DNA of 64,000 bases. It comes from Lithodes maja (lineage: Eukaryota > Arthropoda > Malacostraca > Decapoda > Lithodidae). This document shows, piece by piece, positions 22,409 to 33,598 of the stretch (its first letter is position 1; every line of letters begins with the position of its first letter). The stretch is taken from positions 1 through 64,000 of the forward strand of contig JBAKBP010012247.1 in NCBI GenBank assembly GCA_037953745.1, written 5' to 3'. The notes beneath the pieces are model-generated. The model saw only the letters and a list, made by a program, of their open reading frames with translations, made no database searches and had not been told where the DNA came from. Made by a program: the position numbers and the translations under genes.

Positions 22409-24601
22409 ATGAGTTCAGCAACTCCCATCCTTGCTGGACTTGTAAAATGGTTCAATGTGAAGAAGGGGTACGGCTTCATCACCCCTGACGACGGCACCAA
22501 GGACATCTTCACCCACAAGGGCGCCATCAAGAGAAACAACCCCCTTAAAGGCCGTGTCATACAGAACTCGAACGTCGCGCGACCTACCCCCGAACACGAT
22601 GACTTGCATTTTTGAGGCGAATGCATCCGATATTGTCCCGATGTTGGTCAAAGAAGAACATCCCCAGATAATGCCCCGACATTCCTAGACTATGCCCCAA
22701 ACAAGACTCGAATGTAACTCGACACTCCCGACCGATTTACGTTAAAGACCCGAACATTAGAGGAATATAATCCGATGCATGCCAGAGCAAGACCCGATCA
22801 AAACTCGAATGTGCCAAGAATCAGCCGACAAATATTTAACGGTGTTTACACCCGAACCTACCTTGACCCGATACAAAAGATATTATGAGGAACACCAGAG
22901 GATCACCGGCCGCATCTGCCCGACCATCAGAAGACCTTAACACGATACTAGAAGAATGTGTGACGAACATGTTTGGGGTAAATGCCAGTCTTTATCGTCT
23001 CTCATTCCTGTCATACGAGTTGTGTTCTTCCCAAAATCTTCAATAGACTCGCTTGATCTTGCCTTATTCCTCTGTTTATCGGGGGAATGTCGTCTTTTAT
23101 TCGAGTATTATAGTCTCTCCTTCGGTTGTTATTATGGTTAATGTCGCCTTATAGTCATACGAATCGGGTTAATGTCTGCTTATGTTCGGCTAGATCGAGT
23201 TAACTTCGTCAATGAAAATAACAGACGAATAACGGCCGAAACGAAATAACGTGACCCGAATGAAAGCCGAACATAACCAGAATGAGAACCGACAAATTTT
23301 TAACGGTTTTTACACACGAATATCGGCTAGAAGTTAACGCATGTACTAACTTCTGGCCGAACCCCAGGATGTTCGGCTGCACCCCTGAACATCCCCGGAG
23401 CTTCCCCCGAATCAACGAGAACATTGGCCGAATTGACCCGAATTTACCCGAACATTTGAAAATTTGAATTTTTTTTGCAAGTCATCCTGTTCGGGGGTAG
23501 GTCGCGCGACGTTCGAGTTCTGTATGACACGGCCTTAAGGCTGTGCCCTCCCTTGGTGATGGAGAAAGGGTGGAATTTGTGGCAGTGGCTGCTCCCAGAG
23601 GTCCTGAAGCCAGACAGGTGACGGGACCAAAGGGCGCCGCTATCAAGGGCTCCACTCACGCCAGGGACCTCCTGAAGGAGGGGCAGAAGGAGTCAACCAG
23701 CAGGAGACCCACCAGGCCGAGCCCAAAATCCAATACCACATCTTTTTCCATCATAGATGTGGTTATTAGGACGGCTATGGCTCTGGCTGGAGACGACACC
23801 TCCCTCCTGCAGCAGATTCTGCCCGCCCTCCTGAAGGAGAACAACCTCCCTGTAATATCCATCCCAGCCAACCTTCCAGGGAGCCACCAGAGAACACCGA
23901 GGCAGAGGAACACACCGGCTCCAAAACTTCTCCTGCCTCGCCCTCTGAATAGGAAAAACTGCCCACCACCACCTTCAGAGGGGCCTGCACCAGCACCCAC
24001 CAAGCCGAAGGTCCTGACTCTGACTCCCTTCATCGACCTTTTCACTGGAGAATGCAACCCTGAAGAGGACAAGACTCCAGCAGCACCTATGGAGGTCTAG
24101 GAAGCCCTCCCACCACCACCACCACCTTCAGTAATCACGGCTATGACTGCGACCACTACACCACCACCTGAGTTAGCAGAACATGTAGAAGCAGCCTCCA
24201 TGCCCACCATTGAGATTGAGATTGCAAGCCCCAAAGCCAAAAAAATGAAGAAGAAGAAGAAAACACCAGCAGTAGCAAAGGAGACATTACCAGCTGCAAC
24301 TTCCGAGCCCCAGCCACCAACACCACAGTCAGCAAAAACTCCAAAAACTCCTCACCAACTGTTCATGGACATCTGTTATCCACACCTCGAAACAGACTTC
24401 AACATGTCCATGAGCTATGCCTACAAGGACTGCATAATACCTGAATTCCACGGATTCCTGTCCTACTGTATGGAGAACTGGAAAAGAGACGGCTGCAACT
24501 GCTACTTCCACACGAAGGACCCCAAGACCAACTACGTGACTTGCAGCGTAACAGTGGAGGAAGCTCTAAAACGCGGCTTCCCAGACCTCCCAAGGAAATA
24601 A
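22409..24601 (+). pseudogene. Cold-shock-domain (Y-box-like) protein, interrupted
   Basis: The first piece (22409-22548) encodes the start of a nucleic-acid-binding cold-shock domain: LVKWFNVKKGYGFI (RNP1 type, residues about 11-24), KDIFTH (RNP2) and AIKRNNPLK. The domain continues at 23539 with AVPSLGDGERVEFVAV and ARQVTGPKG, in the same frame once the 986 bp MITE and one TTAA are discounted. A Pro-rich linker follows, then one in-frame TAG at 24098-24100. The same frame then runs through a Lys-rich patch (MKKKKK) and a Cys/aromatic C-terminus ending GFPDLPRK at 24601. The C-terminal domain is not recognised. About 400 codons in total; Y-box proteins bind single-stranded RNA and DNA. Confidence 0.85.
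22549..23534. mobile_element. TTAA-flanked MITE, family M
   Basis: A 986 bp element between TTAA at 22545-22548 and 23535-23538 has ~59 bp terminal inverted repeats (GGCCGTGTCATACAGAACTC inward) with a single mismatch. It disrupts the cold-shock domain precisely. Internally it has repeated CCGA/CCCGAA words and a doubled motif around TTTAACGGT (about 22838 and 23298). No transposase. Confidence 0.92.
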
Positions 24602-25419
24602 AAACTCACCACCACCACCATCACCCCAGCCTCACACGCCCCCGACCAGACATGGCAGATGATACCCGTGCCAGCGAGGAGCCTCCCCGAACGCGCCCCT
24701 GTCGACCTTGCCCTGGCCAGTCTCTTCAGCAGCTAAAAACCAGAAAAACCCTCAGGCAGTTCCAGTCAAGCCTGGAAACCTTTTTCTCCTGCTACAATTC
24801 ACTTCATCCAACTATTTCTTGTCCTATCCCCACTTCCCCCTAACCCCCTGTCACTACTCATTATTCATTCATTCAGTCAAATCAGTTGAAAGCTAGACAC
24901 CAACCAGTGGTCACTACCCTGCAGTTTACCTCTAGCTCTGCCCTTGTGTTGTTCCGGAGTTGAGAGATTCCAGATCCGGCAGACTCCGTGGCAGAGAAGA
25001 CTGATAGAAGCATCTGTCCATGTACAAGTCCTAACGTGCACCTTATAACCTTCACACAAATTCGTGGGTATATAAGTGTGTAGCCAGCAACGATCGTCAA
25101 GAGATCCGACTTGAGAACTTCCTACATTTTGGACCATCTGGACGGCCGAGGAACCAGTCGTTGGAAGTGGGAGACTAGGCTCCATCCAGATCCGCTAATG
25201 CTAGCAGTTCCCTTCTATTATTTGTTTTGTGCGAGAATTACTATCTTTCTATGCTCTTTATTTATTTACTTCAATAAACGTGAACTTGTGTCGTGTTACC
25301 GTGTGTTTATTTTGTGTTCTCTATTCCTCATACCTTGTATTGTGCATGCAGCCTTATATACCCAGTCATTCAGAACTCACATTACCCAAGTTAAACCTGT
25401 AGAAAAACAGGGCATAACA

Positions 25420-28149
25420 GACATCCACATAGCAATTATTTTATTTCTATTTTATTTTTTATGTGAGTGAGGGAGACAAATGGCAGAACTGCCTGTAGCG
25501 AGTGCCTCCCCCATAGTTGAAAGAGTGACGGCCAAAATCAAGGGACGTTCTAATCAAAATGCCTGGACACACAGTCACAGAGTTTGAAGCAATATTTAAT
25601 AATAGGAGGAGGGAAAGACAGATTCTGGGAGAGAGTTCCCAACTCTTGATTCCTGGATCATTTAAACTTGCCGTTCCAAGTAAGCACCAGGCTCTCAAGC
25701 TACTATGAGGACTATATCCAGAACAAGTATCTAGCCAACGCGGGAGGGTGGGGGAAAATCGGGCCAATGACATATATCCGACCTATTGACGGTGCTAAGT
25801 TGCAGAACTATTTGATCACCACCCCAATCTGACTTCCAGTGATATCAGCTGCCAGCTGAAATGGTCACAGCCTTGGTTGAGATATCACTAGTAGTAAATT
25901 TGAAGGGAACAAGGGCAGCTCATCACTGGACCTCATCAGTGGTGAGGTGTGTTAAGTCCCTCCGGATCTGATACTTGCAGTTTTGGCTGACCCCTTGTTA
26001 GAAGCTATAGGGGAACTTAGTTCGCTGTTGTACTGCGGCCACTCTTATGGTGTTGTTTATCTGTAGTTCCTCTGCACTGTCTGTTATGGCCACTTGAGTG
26101 ATAAAGGGACCTGGGGCGACGAGGGACTCAGGTCGTTGTTGTACTGCGGCTCTCTTCATGCACTTACTTTGATCCTGTCTCTCCTTGTCATTCTTCTTGA
26201 TTTCGTCACCGTTTCGGTGTGTATTTTTCCTCTGGTCGTATTTCAAGCTATATGCCCAAAACAAGCCTAGCCTTTTTAGCTACTTTACACGTGTGTGTGC
26301 TCACCTTTCTGTGAGGCAATTCTCGCATCAGGGCGTGACCTGCAATTAAAGGTCAAGATCCTCTGCAATGGGAGCAGGGGACTTACATATATAGAAGGTA
26401 TTTGGGCTGTAATTTTGGGATTAATGATGATAAATAGAAACTAAGAACTCGCTTTCTTCAAATTACTCACGTGTCAGCCATATCTATATATTACACTTTC
26501 AAAATTGGTGCCTTTCAAGGGATTCCTTTGGTATGCAAGTATGTTGCATTATGAGGTGAAGCAAAAATAAACTCGCTTTTAATATTAATGTTCCCTGAAA
26601 CGTGATTTAAAATATGTATTGCAGGGTAAGGGGAAAACTTATGAAATAATAGGCTACAATTTCTTTGATAAATGACAGCGAAAGGATCAAGCAGTATTGC
26701 CAAATATTTTTCGTAATGCAACTCTAGTAGAGAGGCGTTATAAATGAATAACTTAGCAATTTACCGACGCATACACGCTTCAGAAGGTGTTCCTTAGCAT
26801 TTGTAAGATATTGAAAGTGTCAATTATGAAATACTACGACCATAGTGGTTACTTTAAAAGGTATTCCAGTACATGCCGGGTGGCACCGACTTGGTTTAAT
26901 GGTTTGTTTTGACTTCGTCTACGGCATGGAACTATTCAATATTCTATTCGATTTTCTTATGTTGCAACTTTATCGGCGTAATTGAGTATTTATAGCTCAT
27001 AAATTATAACTATAGCTTAAAAAAATCAATACAAACACTAGAGAATAATTGATTGAATATAGATGTAAAATCCTCTGGCCACTCAGGTGTCGTGACGTCA
27101 CGAAACAAGAAACGCCACATGATTGAGGTAAGTACATGTTTTTATGGAAATTTGCAATATATAAAGGTTTCCCACAACATCTAACTCCTCCAACATGTCC
27201 CTAGTGGTGCAAGGACATCGGCAGAAGCTGTATTTGGAGGCGTCGTTTTGAACAACTCTTGAAAATGTGAGTGTAAGAAGTGTCACGGGCCTGAACGGAG
27301 AGGCGGGTGGTGGTGGTGGTGGAGGGAGCAGCTCGTCATGGCACAATATGACCACTTCCTTCACCCAATGTAAATAATTATCCCACCTCGATTGTATATT
27401 CAAGCTTGTCTACTTTTAGCCTGTTTTTGAGTAGCCTAGTTTATATATGGTGTGTTTATGGACGGTGAAATAAATATATGTGGTTGTGCAGTTGTACCCT
27501 ACTTTAACTTGTGTAGGTGTGATCGAAGTGGTTCCAGTTTAGCCTACTCTCTACCAAAATATAAAATATCCGGTAGAAAAGGTTATCATTAGGACTGACA
27601 GTAGTCCCAACGATCTTTATGTGCCTAATAGCATAGCCTAAGTCAAAATCTGGGTAGACTAAATTTTTACCGTGTGACAAGTGACATCCACGAGTTTCAG
27701 CACTTAGGCTAGGACTAGGCCTAGGCTATTATTATTATATAGCCTACTGTCCACTTTGTTTACATAGTCGCACGCTCGCAGTTACATTCGCGTCTGATTT
27801 GATTGCTGTTATTTACCAAATTGCCCCTGCTGGTAATAGCCTATAGGGCCTAGGCCTATATGATAATGACAATAAGTCATATCCCTCGACCCATTATTGT
27901 AGGCTAGCCTATCCCACGGCCGGTAACGACACAATTTACCCAACACCTGGGCCAGGTGTTGAAATCATCATCTACAGTATGTTGCCAGCAAAGGGTAAAT
28001 ATCGATTATAGGCTACTCCATACTCAAGACGTTTGTAAACAGTGAGGGAGCTCTGGGTTATACTGATGTTTTGGACCGACAGTTAGCCCATCGATCTTTT
28101 TAGGCCTAAAAGGTTCGGTAGAGCATATACATCATTGCTATATATATCA
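25420..28149. other. Long region without recognised genes
   Basis: Nothing coding is supported. 25450-26350 has mixed composition. 26400-27080 is AT-rich. 27280-27340 includes a GGTGG microsatellite-like tract. 27700-27900 has several AGGCCTAGGC words also seen near 31575, 31715 and 52445. This may be ordinary intergenic sequence. Confidence 0.4.
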
Positions 28150-29160
28150 TTAAGAGCTGAAATGTATTATAAGGGAGAAAACAAAAACGCTAAAATACAC
28201 AGGCCTACACTTACACTTACACTTAGTTACACTTAGTTGTATTCCGTCCGTTAGTGACAGTTGAGCTGGGGCTCCACTGCGACCAGGCAGCTCCCTTTCT
28301 TCCACTCTCCATTCCAGAAGTCGGTTGGAGTTGGTGCTGGGGTATCCTGGTGTTGGTGGCCGGTCCGGTATTTTGGCCAGCCACATGTCCAAGTGTTTCT
28401 TGAAGGTGTCTGGAGACACCCCAGTCATGTTCCTGAGAGGGGCTGGTATACAGTTGAACAGTCTGGTTCCATTGTATGTAAAGCTGTGATGGATCAGGGA
28501 TTTGATTTTATGTGTTGATCCCGGCGTAGTCCTCACATAGCACAGCCTCCCTCGCCTTTGGTGCTGAGTCTCTTGGATGTTTGGATTTGGTACCTTTTTT
28601 TCCAAAATCTTCCAGACGTAGATGATGATGTATCTCTCCCTACGTCTTTGAAGTGAGTACAGCTGCAGCTCCTTAAGTCTCTCCCAGTAGTTAAAGTGTT
28701 GAAACCCATGGATTTTACTGGTGAATGTCCTCTGGGTGGCTTCAATTTCTGTTATTTCTCCTACTTTTTGGGGAGACCAGAGCTGGGAGTAGTACTCCAG
28801 TCGTGGTAGGACCAGTGACTTCCACAGTGTTAGCATACACCTCTCATTTCTTGTGTGGAAGGTTCTCAGGATCCAGCCTGCTATTTGTTTTGCTGTTGTT
28901 GTGGCTTTGGTAATATGCTGGGAAAAAGTGGCGTCACTGCTCATATTTACTCCCAAGTCCTTCACTGTGTCCTTGGCGGTAATTTCTTGCTGTCCACTTT
29001 TGTAGTTGGTGTCGTTTTGTAGTGCTCTCTTGTTCCCGTACCTTAGAAGCTCGAACTTGTCTCCGTTTAGGGCCATGTTGTTTTCTTCTGCCCACTTCAG
29101 GATTTTGTCCAAGTCTTGTTGTAGTAGCTGAGCATCATGTTGTGAGGTGATTTTCTTCAT
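28150..29160 (-). pseudogene. LINE reverse transcriptase C-terminal part (LINE E)
   Basis: A 336-codon open frame covers the region after the RT catalytic motif. It contains LQQDLDKILKWAEENNM, KDLGVNMSSDATFSQHI, LPRLEYYSQLWSP (thumb motif typical of CR1/Jockey LINEs), YWERLKELQLYSLQRRRERY and TFKKHLDMWLAKIPD. The palm with the catalytic Asp residues is absent, so this is a 5'-truncated insertion. The 3' end near 28200-28240 has repeated TACACTTACACTT on the complementary strand. The last ~25 codons run into the tail and are not protein-like. Confidence 0.85.
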
Positions 29161-29208
29161 GAGTCTGGTGTCTCATTATACTGTAAAAAATAAATTTTTC
29201 AGCCAGTA

Positions 29209-29497
29209 CCCAACCAGCGGGGGTGTGGGGGCAGCAGCCCCCACCCATATACTAGGTTAGGTTGTTAAGTTAGGCTAATAGCACATAAAAAAAAAAAAAA
29301 AAAAAAAAAAAGTAACCCAACCAGCGGGGGTGTGGGGGCGGCAGCCCCCACCCATATACTAGGTTAGGTTAGGTAAGGTAGTTAGGTTAGGCTAATAGCC
29401 TAGAACATTAAAAAAAAAAAAAAAAAAAAAAAAAAGTCTAACCCAACCAGCCGGCGTGTGGGGGCGGCAGCCCCCACCCATAATACTAGGATAGGTT
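29209..29497. repeat. Three-unit short repeat array with hairpin core
   Basis: Units begin at about 29209, 29324 and 29440: each has ACCCAACCAGCGGGGGTGTG, a palindromic core GGGGGCGGCAGCCCCC and a TTAGG-rich stretch. The first two also end in A-runs of 23-25. The third unit is cut by LINE D at 29497 and resumes at 31091. A further unit lies at 32966-33055. Confidence 0.8.
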
Positions 29498-31090
29498 GTT
29501 GTTGTTGTTCCCTAAGCTGCCTGGCCGAACAGCCCCGAGTCCCTGAGGAAGGCCATGGCCACGATCGGGCTTTCCCACAGAGCTCTCATTGAGTGTAGGT
29601 TGTGTTGTTGGCGTAAGTGGTTGTGTGAAATGCAGTCTTCTATGATGTGTTTAATGGTATGGGGTGCTGCGTTACATCCCGGGCAGGCGTCGACAACGGA
29701 GTCATCCAGTCTCTTCTGATAGCTCAGGAGAGCTGGATGGTGTCCGCATCTCAGCCTGGCCAGGTGGACTCTGTCCTCGCGAGGGAGGGAGGATTCGGAA
29801 GGATGGATTTCGGGAGGTCGTGCATGCAGCTGCGTGTTGTCTGTGAGTGAGTGGATGGATTGGCGAGAGATATGAGTATGAATTTGCTTCTGGAAGTTGG
29901 TTCGGGGTGGGCAGGGAGGGAGAGAGGACAATAATTGTGTGTGATACCGTGTGCTGGGTGTTGTTTTGATATTTCTTGGTGTCTGTGGGTGTGTTGCCAT
30001 GTAGTTTAGTGGGTGGTCTTGGTTTGTGGAGGCTGCTGCCAGGAATTGAGTGCCTCTCATGTCCAGATGGTCTTTGACTTTGAGGATTTTGGTTTCTTGA
30101 TGTAGATGATCTGTGGGTGCAGTAGCTGTGCAGCCTGTAATGATCTTCAGGGCTTTGTTTTGAATAGTCTGTAAGGTCTTATGATGTGTTTCAGCTAGGT
30201 TAGAAGCCCAGGCTGGGCTTGCGTATTCCATTACTGATCTAATGTATTGTTTATATACTGTGGTGGTAGTTTCTTTGTTGTGTCCAAATTTTGTGTGAGC
30301 AAGTGACCTGAGGGCGTTAAGTCTGGGTGTCAGTTTCTTTTTAATGTTTGTGGTGTGCTGTTTGAATGTCATATGAGTATCATATGTTACTCCTAGGATT
30401 TTGGGTGTGTGTGTATGTGTTAGGGGTGTGTTGTTTATGGTGAGTTGAGGGATGTATTCGTGTTCACCTGTCCAGCTTGTGAGCAGGGTTGCGGTGGATT
30501 TGGCTGGGGCTAGATTAAGTCTGTTTGTAGTGCACCAGCCATGTAGTGTGTTGAGATAGGGTTGAAGGAGATCTGTTGCTCTTCTTGGGTCATGGTGTGT
30601 GCATGTGAGTGTTATGTCATCTGCATAGGAGGCTAAGTTTATTTGGGGAGTATTGGGTGTAGTTATATCGTGCATGTACAGATTGAAGAGTGCGGGCGAT
30701 AGGACGGATCCTTGTGGGACTCCGTTTGGAAAGTTTCTGATTTTAGATGACTGACCGGCAAAAGATACGTGTGCACATCTGCCTGCTAGGAAGTTGGCCA
30801 GCCACCTTTTTGTGTTGTTGTGCATGTTTGTGTTGTAGATTTTGTTTGTTAGGTTGTGGCGGGGGATGGCATCGAAGGCTTTACTAATGTCAAGTGTGGC
30901 TAATATTGATCTGTGTGGTGGTCTAGCTGAGTTGATGCCGTCAAAAGCTCTTTGTGTAAGGTCTGTGAGAAGAGTGTTTGTGGAGTGCAGTGGCCTAAAG
31001 CCATGTTGTGTTGGAGCTAGGGGTAGGTCGGGTGTAATTAGTTGTAATACTAGGCGTTCCATGACTTTGGAGGGGGAGCAAAGGAGTGTG
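29498..31090 (-). mobile_element. LINE D, 5'-truncated, with 7 bp TSD and (AAC)n tail
   Basis: Inserted in the short repeat array with ATAGGTT at 29491-29497 and 31091-31097. The minus-strand 3' end reads GGCTGTTCGGCCAGGCAGC followed by (AAC)n. The same ending occurs on the SINE family at 32371, 40518, 51684, 53999, 59512 and 59878. Confidence 0.88.
29512..31062 (-). CDS. LINE D reverse transcriptase with C-terminal Cys/His motif
   Basis: An undisrupted 516-codon frame, 5'-truncated by the insertion. Motifs are QHGFRPLHSTNT near residue 19, LDISKAFDAIP (motif A, ~58), NGVPQGSVLSPALF (motif B, ~113) and SYADDITL (motif C, 145-152). A C-terminal CPGCNAAPHTIKHIIEDC forms a CCHC-type zinc-binding motif as in I/Jockey-group LINEs, and the frame ends RDSGLFGQAA, with the stop inside the shared 3' tail. 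The N-terminal endonuclease is missing, so it cannot be a full element despite the clean frame. Confidence 0.85.
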   Translation of the reverse strand: MERLVLQLITPDLPLAPTQHGFRPLHSTNTLLTDLTQRAFDGINSARPPHRSILATLDISKAFDAIPRHNLTNKIYNTNMHNNTKRWLANFLAGRCAHVSFAGQSSKIRNFPNGVPQGSVLSPALFNLYMHDITTPNTPQINLASYADDITLTCTHHDPRRATDLLQPYLNTLHGWCTTNRLNLAPAKSTATLLTSWTGEHEYIPQLTINNTPLTHTHTPKILGVTYDTHMTFKQHTTNIKKKLTPRLNALRSLAHTKFGHNKETTTTVYKQYIRSVMEYASPAWASNLAETHHKTLQTIQNKALKIITGCTATAPTDHLHQETKILKVKDHLDMRGTQFLAAASTNQDHPLNYMATHPQTPRNIKTTPSTRYHTQLLSSLPPCPPRTNFQKQIHTHISRQSIHSLTDNTQLHARPPEIHPSESSLPREDRVHLARLRCGHHPALLSYQKRLDDSVVDACPGCNAAPHTIKHIIEDCISHNHLRQQHNLHSMRALWESPIVAMAFLRDSGLFGQAA

Positions 31091-31186
31091 ATAGGTTAGG
31101 TAAGGTTGTTGGGTTAGGCTAATGTCTTCCCAAAGTTGTCTATTTTTATAACACAAGATATTTGGCTACCCACTCCACCCCGTGAA

Positions 31187-31217
31187 ATCCGAGCCAGCTT
31201 TCGTCAAAAGTTGGCTC
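31187..31217. repeat. Short inverted repeat
   Basis: CCGAGCCA and TGGCTCGG are separated by about 15 bases, and CCCGAGCCAAG follows at about 31263. No terminator-like role is implied in a eukaryote. Confidence 0.5.
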
Positions 31218-31812
31218 GGGTATTCACAAAATTGGGTTGTAGGGGTTTGCAATTTGGAAAAACCCGAGCCAAGTTTTGATACAAAACGCTATATTATTGT
31301 ATTATTACGCTTTTAACCCCTCATTTTCCCTGAACTTCATAGCCCTCCCCACTAGTGGGGGGTGTGTTTTTAGATTGTTGGATAATGGGTAAATACTCAT
31401 TTCCGCTTCTCTTCACTATAAAACAACACTATATCTGAAGGAAAAAAATACAAAAAACAAAGTAAAACTTACTGAAATCGCTGTCGGTCCAAAAAGTCAG
31501 GTTTACCGAGCTCTGGGGACTGGGAGTGATTTCTTACAGTAGATCCTCTGGAAAAGCCAAACTTTTGCGTTTTTTCCATTAGGCCTAGGCTAATATCGGG
31601 TTTTTAAAATGTGATCAAAATTATTCGGTTATTTTAAACTACACCACTGCAGCGTTATGAGAAACAATTTATTAGGGAAAATAGGCACCAATAGATTCGC
31701 CATATTTTTCTCCATATAGGCCTAGGCTAGGCTAGTCCGCATGGAGGATTTTCGTTATCGACAAATTGAAATAGTCCTAATACCCACTTCACATACAAAT
31801 ACACCAAAAATC

Positions 31813-32961
31813 GGCAAGAATGTTAAGTGCGGGCGTACCACCAGCCTTGTTTACACTACGCGTAGTTACGTCGGACCTTTGCCATCATGTTCCCGTCTAT
31901 TTTGACTGCCTTTGGATAGGCTACAATAATATGTTGAGGGGGCGCTTTGCCCCCCATCACCCCCCCATGACATATTGTCATCATATATATTGCCAGCAGG
32001 GAGCAAATGACCGAAAAAAATCGCCGTCAAAATAAACGCGAAGTTAACCGCGGCGATCGCCCTATGTAAACATGACGATCTTACGCCCAGAATCTACATC
32101 CATCCCCAAAAATCTAAGTCAAAGATAGGCATGGATGTAGATTCCGGGCGTAGCCTACGGTCGTCATGTTTACATATGGCGATCGCCGCGGTTAACTTCG
32201 TGTCTATTTTTACGGCGATTTTTTTCGGTTATTTGCCCCCTGCTGGCAATATATATGATGATGACAATATGTCATGGGGGGTTTGAGGGGGGGCACATAT
32301 TATTGTATACAAAGGCAGTCAAAATAGACGGGAACATGATGGCAAAGGTCCGACGCCACTACGCGTAGTGTTGTTGTTGTTGTTGCTGTTCCCCAGGCTG
32401 CCTGGCCGAACAGCCCCAAGGCTCCAAGCAAGGCCAAGGCCATAACCGAGTGCCCCCACAGATCCCTCCCTGCCTACCACAATAAAGCCTGGGTGACCGA
32501 AGCCACTCCATGGCAGGGAGCTAAGGAGGGCGCGGAAACGCCCGGGAAACCAAAGCCCCACCCAGGGACCTGTTCCCCTCAGCAATTATGAAGAGAAAGT
32601 TGAGGGTCAAAGGAAAAATGTGACGCTTTGGCTTCCAATCTGCCAACCTCTAGGTTGGGAGATTGGGAGGTCAATCCACGGAAGAGACGCCGTCACCTGA
32701 GATCTAGAAAATATATAAGTAAAAGGAACAGTCAGAGTAAGCTATGGGTATGGCAGAGATCGCTCAGCTCTCACTCTGATAGACCAGCCCATCACCACAT
32801 GACTAGAACCGAATCCTCTCAGCATCAGCTAGGAACGGCCCTAGAAAGCCGCCTTTGGCGGGGGGATAGCTCCCCTATTTCAACCCCTTTCGAGGTTGGA
32901 CACCCGCCCAACGCGTAGTGTAAACAAGGCTGGCGGTACGCCCGCACTTAACATTCTTGCC
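31813..32961. mobile_element. Foldback element FB1 with long inverted repeats
   Basis: Termini GGCAAGAATG (31813) and CATTCTTGCC (to 32961) begin arms of about 290 bp that are inverted copies of each other: TTTACACTACGCGTAGT, ATTTGCCCCCTGCTGGCAAT and GCGATCGCCGCGGTTAAC occur in both. The centre is near 32110. The right arm is interrupted by a SINE (32371-32910). Flanking octamers CAAAAATC and CAAAGATG agree at 6 of 8 positions, a possible decayed 8 bp TSD. No ORF. Confidence 0.85.
32371..32910 (-). mobile_element. SINE S copy 1, 540 bp, 10 bp TSD
   Basis: Target-site duplication ACGCGTAGTG at 32361-32370 and 32911-32920. On the minus strand it starts GGGCGGGTGTCCAACC and ends with the GGCTGTTCGGCCAGGCAGC box plus an AAC-type tail. 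No coding potential; the 5' head has no convincing tRNA boxes. Confidence 0.85.
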
Positions 32962-32965
32962 CAAA

Positions 32966-33055
32966 GATGTCAAACAGCGAGGGTGTGTGGGCGGCAGCCC
33001 CCACCCATAATACTAGGATAGGTTAGGTAAGGTTGTTAGGTTAGGCTAATGTCCT
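32966..33055. repeat. Fourth unit of the GGCAGCCCCC short repeat
   Basis: Carries the same hairpin core and TTAGG-rich stretch as 29209-29497, directly beside the right end of FB1. Confidence 0.75.
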
Positions 33056-33598
33056 TTCAAAGGGGTATAGTAAACACTAGTATAAATCTACAGTTACTGT
33101 ATACTACCCCTCCCCCACTATCCCCCCCCCCCCCCCCCACCTCTCCCCTTCAAAACATGCCTTAACCCTCCAACCCCGGCTAGGGAATATCGTAACTGTA
33201 CTCTGTGTCCGGGGGTTTTCAGGAATTTTGGTCCAAGTTGATTCACATGTTACTCCTGAAATACATTACACAAAGTTATAAAAAAAACAGAAAAATGTTG
33301 CACAAACCTTCATGTGTAGAATGCCGTTGAGTAGAGGTCTCTAGCCCAAGTGATTGCATAATGGTGAGCGCGGGAAGTGGAGTGATTTTTATGCGTGAAA
33401 ATCATCCCGCGTTCGGATGCGTCGCCTTTGCCCAGGCCCCGGCTCGTCGCGCCAAACTTTTTACCTCCCGGAGGCGATTTTATGTATTGATAGTGATGTT
33501 ATTATAGTTATTTGGAGTCCAATTATATAAAATATGTGTATTAGGCTATCATTGTCACTAATATTTCCCATTTTCACTCGATACCGTAGTTTTTATGA

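Larger units (their letters stand above)
22342..24873 (+). mobile_element. Retroposed cold-shock gene copy with 11 bp TSD
   Basis: Flanked by CAGTCAAATCA at 22331-22341 and 24874-24884; only one copy is present at the matching place in the solo LTR (about 13594-13604). It lacks introns, has an mRNA-like 5' leader rich in CTCT and ends in an ATTCATTCATTC tail instead of poly-A. Without the nested MITE it is about 1.54 kb. This is the pattern of a LINE-mobilised mRNA copy, or of a retroelement that carries this gene. Confidence 0.8.
17900..25419 (+). mobile_element. LTR retrotransposon, 3' half with 3' LTR
   Basis: The integrase C-terminal region, a long Pro/Ser/Thr-rich tail, a polypurine tract and a complete 3' LTR lie in the expected order. 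Everything upstream of the integrase (5' LTR, gag, protease, RT) is missing. The left limit near 17900 is approximate. The integrase-tail style suggests a Ty3/Gypsy-type element, but BEL/Pao is not excluded without the RT. It is the only internal sequence in the window for this LTR family. Confidence 0.75.
20094..25419 (+). repeat. 3' LTR containing a retrogene insertion
   Basis: Starts TAAAATGCCC and ends GGGCATAACA, exactly like the solo LTR at 11363-14568. It is split by a 2532 bp insertion (22342-24873) that carries a cold-shock-domain gene copy. TATAAA is at 22310-22315 and AATAAA at 25273-25278. A further length difference from the solo LTR lies in the region after 24900, where the copy carries additional sequence. 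Confidence 0.88.

Noticed and set aside
23656..24072. Minus-strand frame opposite the cold-shock gene
   Set aside because: Shadow of the plus-strand Pro-rich linker; no motifs.
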